A DNA stretch of 64,000 nt from assembly GCA_032433765.1 (NCBI GenBank), contig JAVIAB010000139.1, positions 41,891,130 to 41,955,129 of the forward strand, written 5' to 3'. Made by a program: the position numbers and the translations under genes. Each line of letters starts with the position of its first letter. Within the stretch, counting starts at the first letter, position 1. Positions 32,570 through 44,110 of this stretch are shown piece after piece. The notes beneath the pieces are model-generated. The model ran no database searches, was not told the origin of the DNA, and was given only the letters and a program-made list of their open reading frames with translations. This stretch comes from Megaustenia siamemsis. Its lineage: Eukaryota; Mollusca; Gastropoda; Stylommatophora; Ariophantidae.

Positions 32570-33035
32570 ACCGGGGCTAAAACTAAGAATAGTAAAATGT
32601 TACATCTTCTCAATATTCCTGTATGGTGCAGAAACATGGACATTAGACAAGAAAACAGAACAGAAAATTGAAGCCTTTGAAATGTGGATTTATAGAATAA
32701 AATGTAGAATTGGATGGAAAGAAAAGAAAACAAGCGATGACGTTTTAAAACAACTAAAAATGAAAAGAGAACTACTAAACACAATTAGAACAAGACAAAT
32801 GAAATTTTTGGGACATGTTAAAAGACACAACAGCCTAATAATAGTAATTTTGGAAGGGAAAATACAAGGTAAAAGAGACAGAGGCAGACCAAGACTAACA
32901 TGGACGAGTAATTTCAAAAGATGGACAAGTCAATCTATGACAATCTGCACCATCAAATCAAGAGACAGAGTGGAATGGCGCTCCATGGTAGCCAACCTTC
33001 GATGCGGAGACGGCACTCAATAATGATGATGATGA
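32570..33035 (+). pseudogene. LINE-X C-terminal part with TGATGA tail
   Basis: Starts FLYGAETWTLDKKTEQKIEA and MWIYRIKCRIGWKEK, then FLGHVKRHNS and GKRDRGRPRLTWTSNFKRW, ending VEWRSMVANLRCGDGTQ, stop and TGATGATGATGATG. The last 113 residues (32,682-33,023) are open. It is the 3' half of the ORF2 whose RT half is represented at 56,240. Confidence 0.88.
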
Positions 33036-33175
33036 TGTGTGTAGGGGGTGTGTGTGGGTGTGTGCGTGTGTGTGTTTATGTGTGTAGGGGGTGTGTGTGT
33101 GCGTGCGTGCGTTTGTGTGTGTTTATGTGTGCTTGGGCATGCGTGCGTGCGTGCGTGTGTGTGTGTGTGTTTTCT
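33036..33175 (+). repeat. GT/GCGT-rich microsatellite
   Basis: Compound 'gtgtgtgtg', 'gtgcgtgcgtgc' and 'tgtgtaggggg' units immediately after the LINE-X tail. Confidence 0.95.
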
Positions 33176-33808
33176 TTTTAGAGCGATTAAAAACATGAAG
33201 AAAGCTCGCGGTACAACCGATTTGAAAATTGCGATTTTGTCTCGATCAGTTCGTTAGGGTCATTACAAAACTGTCACGGTTGCTAGTTTCAACAGTCTCT
33301 CTATAGCTAACATAAAATGTCACCTCGACAGAAACTTGTATTCAATTTGACGTTTAGGAAATTGTTAACGATAACTCGCGATGACGTTTAATTTCTTATA
33401 GTTCTATTCATGTATTGACTCCTACCTTTTCCTTTCTCAGTACAAATTGTGCGTGAGGTCGGCCACACTGATTTGACATTTTTTTTGTCACTTTATTATA
33501 GATTTTTACACACAATAAGTTTTAAATGCCGCCTATCTGTCCGTATTAAACTGTTAACTTTAATAACACGATTATGGTCTCGTCAAGTTTTCAGATTCCT
33601 GGTTTAGAATATCGACTCCGGATCAGTGGGTGATGGTTCTAAGGGAGTTTGTGGTAGTCATTTATTGCACATAATTATTTTTGTACAAAATTTTATTACG
33701 ATTTTTTTCAACGCTGATATATTTTGTATATTGCAATTGGCTTTTGTAGACGGGTTTCTAGGGTTATTTGTCTTTTATAGACTGGTTTATATGGTTACTT
33801 GGTTCTGA
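33176..33808. other. No gene seen
   Basis: AT-rich, nothing recognised. Confidence 0.45.
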
Positions 33809-36800
33809 TGGTTGAAACTCCACTGTGCACTTAAATGGGTTACTAAATGTTCCATTTGAGGACGAAACATTTCAAAATTTGGAAATCGTCGATCAAATTC
33901 AGAAATTAACTGTTCAGTGTTAGCTGTGAAGTTATAACTTTCTACCACCGACAACAACAACTGCTTACAACTTTCTATCTGTGACAACAACTGTTTACAA
34001 CTTTCTATCTGTGACAACAACAACTGCTTACAGCTTTCTATCTGTGACAACAACAACTGCTTACAACTTTCTATCTGTGAGAACAACAACTGTTTACAAC
34101 TTTCTGTCTGTGACAACAACTGTTTACAACTTTCTATCTGTGACAACAACAACTGTTTACAGCTTTCTATCTGTGACAACAACAACTGCTTACAGCTTTC
34201 TATCTGTGACAACAACAACTGCTTACAGCTTTCTATCTGTGACAACAACAACTGTTTACAACTTTCTATCTGTGACAACAACAACTGTTTACAACTTTCT
34301 ATCTGTGACAACAACAACTGCTTACAACTTTATATCTGTGACAACAACAACTGTTTACAACTTTCTATCTGTGACAACAACAACTGTTTACAACTTTCTA
34401 TCTGTGACAACAACAACTGTTTACAACTTTCTATCTGTGACAACAACAACTGCTTACAGCTTTCTATCTGTGACAACAACAACTGTTTACAACTTTCTAT
34501 CTGTGACAACAACAACTGTTTACAACTTTCTATCTGTGACAACAACAACTGTTTACAACTTTATATCTGTGACAACAACAACTGTTTACAACTTTATATC
34601 TGTGACAACAACAACTGTTTACAACTTTCTATCTGTGACAACAACAACTGCTTACAGCTTTCTATCTGTGACAACAGCAACTGCTTACAGCTTTCTATCT
34701 GTGACAACAACAACTGCTTACAGCTTTCTATCTGTGACAACAACAACTGCTTACAACTTTCTATCTGTGACAACAACAACTGCTTACAACTTTCTATCTG
34801 TGACAACAACAACTGTTTACAACTTTCTATCTGTGACAACAACAACTGTTTACAACTTTCTATCTGTGACAACAACAACTGCTTACAACTTTCTATCTGT
34901 GACAACAGCAACTGCTTACAGCTTTCTATCTGTGACAACAACAACAACTGTTTACAACTTTCTATCTGTGACAACAACAACTGTTTACAACTTTCTATCT
35001 GTGACAACAACAACTGTTTACAACTTTCTATCTGTGACAACAACAACTGTTTACAACTTTCTATCTGTGACAACAACAACTGCTTACAGCTTTCTATCTG
35101 TGACAACAACAACTGTTTACAACTTTCTATCTGTGACAACAACAACTGTTTACAACTTTCTATCTGTGACAACAACAACTGTTTACAACTCTCTATCTGT
35201 GACAACAACAACTACTTACTGGTTGAAACTCCACTGTGCACTTAAATGGGTTACTAAATGTTCCATTTGAGGACGAAACATTTCAAAATTTGGAAATCGT
35301 CGATCAAATTCAGAAATTAACTGTTCAGTGTTAGCTGTGAAGTTATAACTTTCTACCACCGACAACAACAACTGCTTACAACTTTCTATCTGTGACAACA
35401 ACTGTTTACAACTTTCTATCTGTGACAACAACAACTGCTTACAGCTTTCTATCTGTGACAACAACAACTGCTTACAACTTTCTATCTGTGAGAACAACAA
35501 CTGTTTACAACTTTCTATCTGTGACAACAACAACTGCTTACAGCTTTCTATCTGTGACAACAACAACTGCTTACAGCTTTCTATCTGTGACAACAACAAC
35601 TGCTTACAGCTTTCTATCTGTGACAACAACAACTGCTTACAACTTTCTATCTGTGAGAACAACAACTGTTTACAACTTTCTATCTGTGACAACAACAACA
35701 ACTGCTTACAACTTTCTATCTGTGACAACAACAACAACTGTTTACAACTTTCTATCTGTGACAACAACAACTGTTTACAACTTTCTATCTGTGACAACAA
35801 CAACTGTTTACAACTTTCTATCTGTGACAACAACAACTGTTTACAACTTTCTATCTGTGACAACAACAACTGCTTACAGCTTTCTATCTGTGACAACAAC
35901 AACTGTTTACAACTTTCTATCTGTGACAACAACAACTGTTTACAACTTTCTATCTGTGACAACAACAACTGTTTACAACTTTCTATCTGTGACAACAACA
36001 ACTGTTTACAACTTTCTATCTGTGACAACAACAACTGTTAACAACTTTCTATCTGTGACAACAACAACTGCTTACAGCTTTCTATCTGTGACAACAGCAA
36101 CTGCTTACAGCTTTCTATCTGTGACAACAACAACTGCTTACAGCTTTCTATCTGTGACAACAACAACTGCTTACAACTTTCTATCTGTGACAACAACAAC
36201 TGTTTGCAACTTTCTATCTGTGACAACAACAACTGTTTACAACTTTCTATCTGTAACAACAACAACTGTTTACAACTTTCTATCTGTGACAAGAACAACT
36301 GTTTACAACTTTCTATCTGTGACAACAACAACTGCTTACAACTTTCTATCTGTGACAACAACAACTGCTTACAGCTTTCTATCTGTGACAACAACAACTG
36401 TTTACAACTTTCTATCTGTGACGACAACAACAACTGTTTACAACTTTCTATCTGTTACAACAACAACTGCTTACAGCTTTCTATCTGTGACAACAACTAC
36501 TGTTTACAACTTTCTATCTGTGAAAACAACAACTGTTTACAACTTTCTATCTGTGACAACAACTGTTTACAACTTTCTGTCTGTGACAACAACAACTGCT
36601 TACAGCTTTCAATCTGTGACAACAACAACTGATTACAGCTTTCTATCTGTGACAACAACAACTTTTTACAACATTCTATCTGTGACAACAACAGCTGTTT
36701 ACAACTTTCTATCTGTGACAACAACAACTGTTTACAACTTTCTATCTGTGACAACAACAACTGTTTACAACTTTCTATCTGTGACAACAACAACTGTTTA

Positions 36801-36873
36801 CAACTTTCTATCTGTGACAACAACAACTGTTTACAACTTTCTATCTGTGACAACAACAATGAAGAAACTTCCT
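33809..36873 (+). repeat. 33-bp tandem array in two higher-order blocks
   Basis: Unit ACAACTTTCTATCTGTGACA then ACAACAACTGTTT, about 38 units in block 1 and about 46 in block 2. Each block begins with the same non-repeat leader of about 140 bp (33,809 and 35,220; offset 1,411 bp) and the same order of variant early units, including a 30-bp short unit. Plus frames (SVTTTTVYNFL) and minus frames (LLLSQIESCKQ) stay open because 33 = 3 x 11. On minus, the leader reads VVESYNFTANTEQLISEFDR and then FPNFEMF..MEHLV. This faintly recalls the EFxxRFxDF segment of GTF2IRD2/hAT-type transposase proteins. Minus frames are broken by TTTATATC variants. It is not a supported gene. Confidence 0.95.
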
Positions 36874-36984
36874 GTGAATTAGAGAGTGGTGTCTTCCTCT
36901 AATAAAATTTGTTATTTCCACCACAGTAGCCATTGTGTTTTTTAGGTTTATGGATTTGGCACAAAGGGCCTCTTGATGAATTTT

Positions 36985-37625
36985 GGAATGTAGGTACGTC
37001 AATGTGAGTACGTCAATGTAGGTACGTCAATGTGGGTACGTCAATATGGATACATCAATGTGGGTACGTCAATATGGGTACGTCAATGTGGGTACGTCAA
37101 TATGGATACATCAGTGTGGGTACGTCAATATGGGTACGTCAATGTGGGTACGCCAATGTAGGTACGTCAATGTAGGTACGTCAATGTGAGAACGTCAATG
37201 TAGGTACGTCAATGTGGGTACGTCAATATGGATACATCAATGTGGGTACGTCAATATGGGTACGTCAATGTGGGTACGCCAATGTAGGTACGTCAATGTA
37301 GGTACGTCAATGTGAGAACGTCAATGTAGGTACGTCAATGTGGGTACGTCAATATGGATACATCAATGTGGGTACGCCAATGTGGGTACGCCAATGTGGA
37401 TACGTCAATGTGGGTACGCCAATGTTGGTACGCCAAAGATGGTACGCCAATGTTGGTACGTCAATGTGGGTACGTCAATGTTGGTACGTCAATGTGGGTA
37501 CGCCAATGTGGATACGTCAATGTGGGTACGCCAATGTTGGTACGCCAAAGATGGTACGTCAATGTTGGTACGTCAATGTGGGTACGTCAATGTGAATACG
37601 TTAATGTCGGTACGTCAATGTCCAA
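36985..37625 (+). repeat. 14-bp tandem array
   Basis: Unit TGGGTACGTCAATG with variants (GTACGCCAATG, GATACATCAATG, GTACGCCAAAGATG). Since 14 is not divisible by 3, each frame reads the same 14-residue cycle (NVGTSMWVRQCGYV-like) in rotation, which is why three overlapping plus frames stay open at 37,338-37,722. A roughly 120-bp higher-order repeat is visible around 37,020-37,350. Confidence 0.95.
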
Positions 37626-38330
37626 CGAAACCAGCATTTGTGCCAATAAAATCCTTATAACCATCGGTACACACTGCACACATTTTTTTCAAAACCACCA
37701 AATACTTCTGAGGCATATTTGAAAAGCAAAAATCATGTCTGCCCCTTTAAAGGTGCCAAGCAACAAGCAAACTTTCAACAATTTTTCAGTCAAATTTCCT
37801 CTAGACCATTTTAACAAAAATAAGGAACTGGCTAGTGTCAGTGATGTCAGTACTTTCGCTAATCGCCAAAGAAAAATATTGGCAATTTTCTATTCAAGAT
37901 TTAAACTTTAAGACAAATATCTTCTTGTCTCCCGGCTACAGTTTGCTTTGAAGGAGGTACAGATTCAAATTATTTTAATAAATTTTCCTCACTGAATGCA
38001 TTTGCCATTTGAATTGCATTTTTTTCCACAAAATTTCCATCAGTAAACAGTTTATTTATTTTTTTTTGCAAGCTCATAACTAATCATATATGACGCAGTG
38101 AACGGTGATTCTTTAATTTTATTTACATTTCTATATCTACATTGCTGTTGATTCAACTTTCCCTTCAGTTGTTCAATCAAAAGCTTCAGAGCTTCTCTGT
38201 AACGTGTCTCATAAATTTGCTAATGATTTGTTGCCTAGTGCGCTACTTTAACTTCATGTTCCTTCAATACACGGCCAACACTTGAACACAAGCACTGAGA
38301 CTTACTGTCCTTATTGAGAATGATTAAATA

Positions 38331-38335
<5 letters not shown>
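37626..38335. other. No gene seen
   Basis: AT-rich. Confidence 0.5.

Positions 38336-38384
<49 letters not shown>
38336..38384 (+). repeat. (TA)n microsatellite
   Basis: Perfect TA run. Confidence 0.98.
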
Positions 38385-38387
<3 letters not shown>

Positions 38388-38445
38388 GTATATGATTATT
38401 ATTTTATAAATATAATAATAATTTTCTTATTGCTTACGATGAATG

Positions 38446-38660
38446 ATGATATCGTATGACGGGGAAAGATGGCTGTGTTCACTTTTTATGCGGTTTCGTC
38501 TTATGTCTTTTGCCGTGTACTGAGACTGCTATGATGGGGATTGCAGCAACCTTTCTTTGTTTGGGAGATGAGATATTAATTCTGATAAATCCACTGGCAC
38601 GGGCGGGTGAGCAATTACGGATTTTAATTCGTTTGCAGTGATACCGGGGCCTTCCATAAC
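38446..38660 (-). repeat. Unclassified dispersed repeat, copy 1
   Basis: Its complement aligns along its length with 49,850-50,092: 'ccccggtatcactgcaaacg', 'aattaaaatcc', 'ccaaacaaagaaagg', 'acgatatcatcat'. No tRNA-like head, no RT or transposase motif. Short frames (for example DFNSFAVIPGP) are conserved in both copies. Confidence 0.75.
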
Positions 38661-39084
38661 CATTAAATAATCAAATTCTCATTCAGGTTTAAATCTCCGA
38701 TTTCCACAATCCACTTTTCTACGTGTGAACATTTCTTTTTCACAAATAGGAACTCACATGAGAGCTAAAATCTACAGAAGGTTGGTGCACACTTGCCAGT
38801 TATGAAAACAGAACTGACGGTTGTAATCAAGGCGAAAGGTTGTGATAAAACAAACAGTTATTTTATGGCCAGACGATGGGGCCGCATTACAGACAGTATT
38901 CGTTCACAGAATTTTTTTTGTTTTGCGTTCGCCAGCTTTCACCTCTGGCGAAGTCCCTAAAGACTAAGAACTGAATTTTGCGTGTTAATCCATTTTTTCC
39001 CCTGGCAGCCGTGTGCACAGGGGTCCCTCGCCGTACAGGCAGATAACTCCGTCTTTGGAGGTACTCATATTATTTTCGTCAATG
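38661..39084. other. No gene seen
   Basis: Nothing recognised. Confidence 0.4.
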
Positions 39085-39245
39085 AGTAAAATTTAGTTTC
39101 AAGCCTGGTCTCCCTGCTGAGACCAGGGGTGGTTACCGCAGAGAGAAATTATAAATAAAAATCCCAACTGGTTCATCCGGGATTTGAACTCACAACCTCT
39201 CTGTTTCAAGGCCGACTTCTTGCCTCGAGACTAACCAGTCCCCCG
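39085..39245 (-). mobile_element. SINE-D-like tRNA-derived element
   Basis: Complement: GGGGGACTGGTTAGTCTCGA, GGCAAGAAGTCGGCC and box B GTGAGTTCAAATCCC, then 'ggatgaaccagttgggattt'. tRNA-like head with plausible A and B boxes. Confidence 0.6.
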
Positions 39246-39880
39246 TGCACAGAAATGAATGTGACCAGTGAAAGTTCTTGAATTTTACTTCAAACTTCAA
39301 AGCCAGAACTGGGACCAGTGTCTTCCCACCCCCAATCCATTTCCCTTCCAATCTCATTAACTCATTTCCACGAAATGAAAGAGAGCCTTCCAGTTCATCA
39401 GATCTTTGTCGAACCAAAGATCTGACGTCATCACCATCAACTAACAGAAAGGCAACTTTGCAGCGCCAACTATCATCAACAAAGCCTTTGATTACTGTCG
39501 ACATCAATAGATTTTTTTTTTTAACCGAAGTTGAATATCTCTTGCCGCCTCTGCTCTACAAGTTTCAATAATGTCTCTCTTATCCTATCTCTATCTTTGT
39601 GTTTCTCATTCTTTGTATCTGTCTCCCTGTATCTCCAGGTCTTCTAGTTTTGCTTATCGTGCTCTATTTTCCTTCTCATCGTCGCTATTTATTTTATGCC
39701 TTGTTACTTAAATATACGGTATTCCTAATGTATCTTTCCTGTTTTCCATTTTACCTTAGCGACCATCATTTTCTAACACCATTTCCTTTTTTATGTTTCA
39801 TTTTTTTTCCTATTAAAAAAACTATTTAAAAAGCCACGAAGTGTTTGGATCTTAGTTTTTATTTCACCGCCTGATAAGGT
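39246..39880. other. No gene seen
   Basis: Short ORFs on both strands without domains; T-rich from 39,580. Confidence 0.45.
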
Positions 39881-39884
39881 AAAT

Positions 39885-39965
39885 AATGTCACCCGACCAG
39901 GATTCGAACCTGCGTTCTCCTGGTTTGAAGCACAAGTTATCAATTCATCTCCTTGCTGCCATTTT
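39885..39965 (-). mobile_element. tRNA-like SINE head
   Basis: Complement has GCAAGGAGATGAATTGATAAC and box B AGGTTCGAATCCTGG; only the head is recognisable. It is not a functional tRNA, as the acceptor stem cannot be drawn. Confidence 0.5.
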
Positions 39966-40330
39966 GTTTCTTAATTGTATAAATCATGCTTCGTAAAACC
40001 CCCAGCTGTGCTGCTGCAAACGATTGTTCGAATTATTGATCTGTTATCAGTGGCTCTAAATCATAAAATAATATGTTGTTTTTCCCAGCAGTATAAAAAT
40101 AATGTATCACACATTTTACAAATCAATGCAATAGTTTAGTATGTATCGTTCATCCTCTTGTTCCTGTGATCCTCCAACATGTTTGAAGTCTTGTTACTAC
40201 AATTCAAAAACTTGACTTTTAATTAATGAACGCTCAGGGAAACACACTATATCTTCAGCAATGATGGGCATATTTCTAAGAAGTGATTAAATAATGTAGA
40301 TTTGTTTAATTAAGCCAGTAACACGTTATA

Positions 40331-40860
40331 TGATGCCCCATTTGTTTAGTTCAGCCATTAAAAGATTATACGATGCCCCATTTGTTTAGCTCAGCCATTA
40401 AAAGATTATACGATGTTTAACTCTCCAATAAAAAGTTAAATAATGCCCCATTTGTTTAGTTCAGCCATTAAAAGATTATACGATGCCCCATTTGTTTAGT
40501 TCAGCCATTAAAAGATTATACGATGCCCCATTTGTTTAGTTCAGCCATTAAAAGATTATACGATGCCCCATTTGTTTAGTTCAGCCATTAAAAGATTATA
40601 CGATGCCCCATTTGTTTAGTTCAGCCATTAAAAGATTATACGATGCCCCATTTGTTTAGTTCAGCCATTAAAAGATTATACGATGCCCCATTTCTTTAGC
40701 TCAGCCATTAAAAGATTATACGATGCCCCATTTCTTTAGCTCAGCCATTAAAAGATTATACGATGCCCCATTTGTTTAGCTCAGCCATTAAAAGATTATA
40801 CGATGTTTAACTCTCCAATAAAAAGTTAAATAATGCCCCATTTGATTAATTCCACAAATA
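40331..40860 (+). repeat. 40-bp tandem array, about 13 copies
   Basis: Unit GATGCCCCATTTGTTTAGTT then CAGCCATTAAAAGATTATAC. A distinct variant unit (GTTTAACTCTCCAATAAAAAG...) occurs at about 40,413 and again at about 40,803, near both ends. Confidence 0.95.
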
Positions 40861-41009
40861 CAAGGTTAAATGATGCCCGTGTTTTTTTCTTCCGCTAATA
40901 AGATGTTAAATGACAGCTCATTTTTTGACGTGCCACAATACTGATTTGATGTCACTTTATTTTTAATAGAGCGCAACGAACAATAATGACTGTACACATT
41001 AAACTCAGT

Positions 41010-41174
41010 CCGATAAATGACTCGATTATATCGCATTTCTTAACGCGGACATAAGTAGTTAAATAGCTTGTCTTTGTAAACACTGTGAACAAACATTTGG
41101 ACAATGTGATATTTGTATGCAGTGGTTAAATTACGTTTCCTGATCAGAAGAATCCGTGTTGGATTCCCAAAAAT
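41010..41174 (+). repeat. 160-bp direct repeat, left copy
   Basis: From 'gataaatgactcgattatat' to 'gtgttggattcccaaaaatg', repeated with few changes at 41,579-41,743. Directly flanks the LINE-R end. Confidence 0.9.
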
Positions 41175-41578
41175 GACAAAATTGACATGAAGATACAGAC
41201 TTTCATTATTGGATGCTTACGCAGAATAAAGGGATGGAAATGGCAGGACAAAATCACTAACATAGAATTATGGAAATGTACCAGTCAAATACAAGTGGAT
41301 AAAGAGATACAGCGAAGACGATGGCGCTGGATAGGACACACACTGAGGGAGCCAACTGAGAGTATTACACAACAGGCCCTTTTTTGGAAACCCCAGAGGA
41401 AAAGACCAAGAGGAAGACCAAGACATTTTTTGAGAAGACAGACAGAATCAGAGATGAAGATGATGAGGAAGACATTGAATGATCTTAAAAGAATAGCAAA
41501 AAAACAGAACGCCTTGGAAAGTGTTTGTCGAAGACCTATGCTCCACAGGGAGCTGAAAGGTAGTAGAGGAGGAAGAAG
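41175..41578 (+). pseudogene. LINE-R 3' end between direct repeats
   Basis: Reads MKIQTFIIGCLRRIKGWKWQ, then RRRWRWIGHTLREPTESITQ, FWKPQRKRPRGRPRHF, with a frameshift before ALESVCRRPM. The frame 41,187-41,579 (131 residues) is the C-terminal region of ORF2 only. 3' GAGGAAGAAG tail. 5'-truncated. Confidence 0.85.
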
Positions 41579-41743
41579 ATAAATGACTCGGTTATATCGC
41601 ATTTCTTAACGCGGACATAAGTAATTAAATAGTTTGTCTTTGTAAACACTGTGAACAAACATTTGCACAATGTGATATTTGTATGCAGTGGTTAAATTAC
41701 GTTTCCTGATCAGAAGAATCCGTGTTGGATTGCCAAAAGTGGC
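41579..41743 (+). repeat. 160-bp direct repeat, right copy
   Basis: Near-identical to 41,010-41,174; begins immediately after the LINE-R tail. Confidence 0.9.
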
Positions 41744-41940
41744 GGATATCTTTCCGGACCGACAAAGCTCCGGAATTACTGAACTTCTGAAAATTGATGC
41801 CAGAGATTTTTCTGAGAACTTAACAATGAAAAAAAAAACGTGCCGTAATCATGGACAAATGTAGCCACTAACATCATATTTCCCATACGACTAGCAAGGC
41901 GTGGAAGGAAGCTTTACGTTTTTTACTTTTCATGCATTCG
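41744..41940 (+). mobile_element. SINE-C/A-type 3' body
   Basis: 'gtggcggatatctttccgga' and 'cgacaaagctccgg' match 46,285-46,340. The end 'gccactaacatcatatttcc' and 'catacg..gcgtgga' is a diverged form of the SINE-A tail. Head absent. Confidence 0.65.
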
Positions 41941-42104
41941 TGCATGTGAGAGTTAGGGGGAAAAAACGAAAGAAATAGAAAATAAATTAGATGCATTTCA
42001 AACGAATGCTTCAGAAAAGCACTTCTAATATTGTGGGGTTAATTCAAGATTGGTGTAGAAATAAGTGACAAAGCACGCAGAAGTATTTTTTTTAATAAAC
42101 AAGA
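41941..42104. other. No gene seen
   Basis: Nothing recognised. Confidence 0.35.
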
Positions 42105-42425
42105 GAAGAAAGTGGTAATATGTTGTCCATGTGATGAGAAGAGACAACAAGATAATCTCAAAGCTAGCCCTCAAGTAGAAACCAGAAGGTAAAAAGTAAA
42201 ATAGACAGACCTAAACAAATAATGAAATGAAAACTGAAACGAGAGGCAAAAAGGCAGGCATCAGCTCCCTCGTCGAGGTTTAACGGCTCGCCCAGAACAA
42301 GGACGTGTGGCGAAATACAATGTGAGTCCTGTACGAAGTTTGACACTTGACAACAAAGTTCGTCGAACACAAAAAGTCTAAAATTGCCTGTCCTATGTGC
42401 TGCCTTCGGCTCAAAAGGACAATAG
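42105..42425 (+). pseudogene. LINE-U 3' end, decayed
   Basis: 'tccatgtgatgagaagagac', 'ggcaggcatcagctccctcg' and 'cttcggctcaaaaggacaat' align with the better copy at 47,860-48,228. It ends directly in the GGTA/GATA microsatellite. Confidence 0.7.
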
Positions 42426-42965
<540 letters not shown>

Positions 42966-43394
42966 TAGTTGAATGCGAATGGATGGGATTAGTTTGTGTT
43001 TGGATAGATGGAACAGACTGACAGGATGGCAGATTGATAGATTGATTCATTTCATACAAAGATAACATGGAGGTGTGTTATTCCTCGCTGTCAATACTTT
43101 CCCCATCCAAGCATCCACACTTTTGTCAACTGAGCAGAATAAACAGAAACATAATGTAATTGATCTTAGGTCCATGGCATCGTTAAATCTCAAACAACTA
43201 CACCAACGACTCTCCTAGTTGTTATAAATATCTTTCAACCAAGTTTTATTTCCAAATTGTTTGTCTGTTGATAAAATCATCATCATTGCACACCGGACAA
43301 ACATATAGGTACTTCGATATCTCCCTCAATGAAATATGAGGAGAATTCTGACCCGCATGCACGAACTCCGTAACACGATCTGGGGTACATGGTG
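42966..43394. other. No gene seen
   Basis: A CATCATCATTGCACACCGGAC stretch at about 43,276 resembles 51,940 and may be a short element end. Confidence 0.35.
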
Positions 43395-43664
43395 TGGGTA
43401 GGTTTCTGCTAATAAATTTGCACGGGCAGCGGCCATATCTACAGCCCACTTTTTTTTTTCTTTTAACTGTCAAGGGTTCTTTAATGTGCGTGAGTGCACA
43501 CGAGACCTCCTGTTTATTGCCGTTATCCGAGAGGGCCAAACATCGGATCTTAGTACTCAAGAGATCAGTGGAGGATAAAGTCATAAATAAACCACGGATT
43601 AACTTGTCCTATTTTTGTTAAAATCACCACCGCTTCTCCTAGGCTTTGAACCCGGCCCCTTCCT
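43395..43664 (-). mobile_element. SINE-D-like element
   Basis: Complement leads from a head (continuing in the array at 43,665) with GGGCCGGGTTCAAAGCC box B to a body containing 'ggccctctcggataacgg' and 'tgtgcactcacgcacatt'. Body segments also occur at 45,270-45,400 and 45,955-46,090. Confidence 0.6.
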
Positions 43665-44110
43665 GTCCTGAGGTCGACGTCATATCTCAAGACTACCCAT
43701 CGCCTGTCCTGAGGCCGACGTCATATCTCAAGACTACCCAGCGCCTGTCCTGAGGCCGACGTCATATCTCTTGATACCCAGCCCCAATCCTGAGGGCGAC
43801 GTCATATCTCTAGATAACCAGCCCCTGTCCTGAGGTCGGCGTCATATCTCAAGACTACCCAGCCCCTGTCCTGAGGTCGACGTCATATCTCAAGACTACC
43901 CAGCACCTGTCCTGAGGGCGACGTCATATCTCTAGATATCCAGCCCCTGTCCTGAGGTCGACGCCATATCTCTTGATACCCAGCCCCCGTCCTGAGGGCG
44001 ACGTCATATCTCTAGATACCCAGCCCCTGTCCTGAGGTCGACGTCATATCTCAAGACTACCCAGCCCCTGTCCTGAGGTCGACGTCATATCTCAAGACTA
44101 CCCAGCGCCT
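43665..44110 (-). repeat. 41-bp array derived from a SINE-D head, about 10.5 copies
   Basis: Unit CCTGTCCTGAGGTCGACGTC then ATATCTCAAGACTACCCAGC. The complement is the box A half of the adjoining SINE head (GGTAGTCTTGAGATATGACG). Subvariants carry 'tctagatacccagcccc' or 'tcttgata'. It therefore appears to be tandem amplification of part of a retrotransposon. Confidence 0.93.

Noticed and set aside
33981..36882. Two long plus-strand ORFs (429 and 496 residues) of SVTTTTVYNFL repeats
   Set aside because: These arise from the 33-bp period. The leader repeat between blocks is read through without any domain on this strand; starts are internal ATGs of the repeat.
37338..37722. Three overlapping ORFs rich in Val-Arg-Gln-Cys-Gly-Tyr
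   Set aside because: Rotations of a 14-bp repeat, not genes.
40331..40860. Possible CRISPR-like array (40-bp repeats)
   Set aside because: Direct head-to-tail repeats with no spacers.
43665..44110. Possible CRISPR-like array (regular 41-bp repeats)
   Set aside because: Units are contiguous without unique spacers, and the genome is eukaryotic; the unit is SINE-derived.
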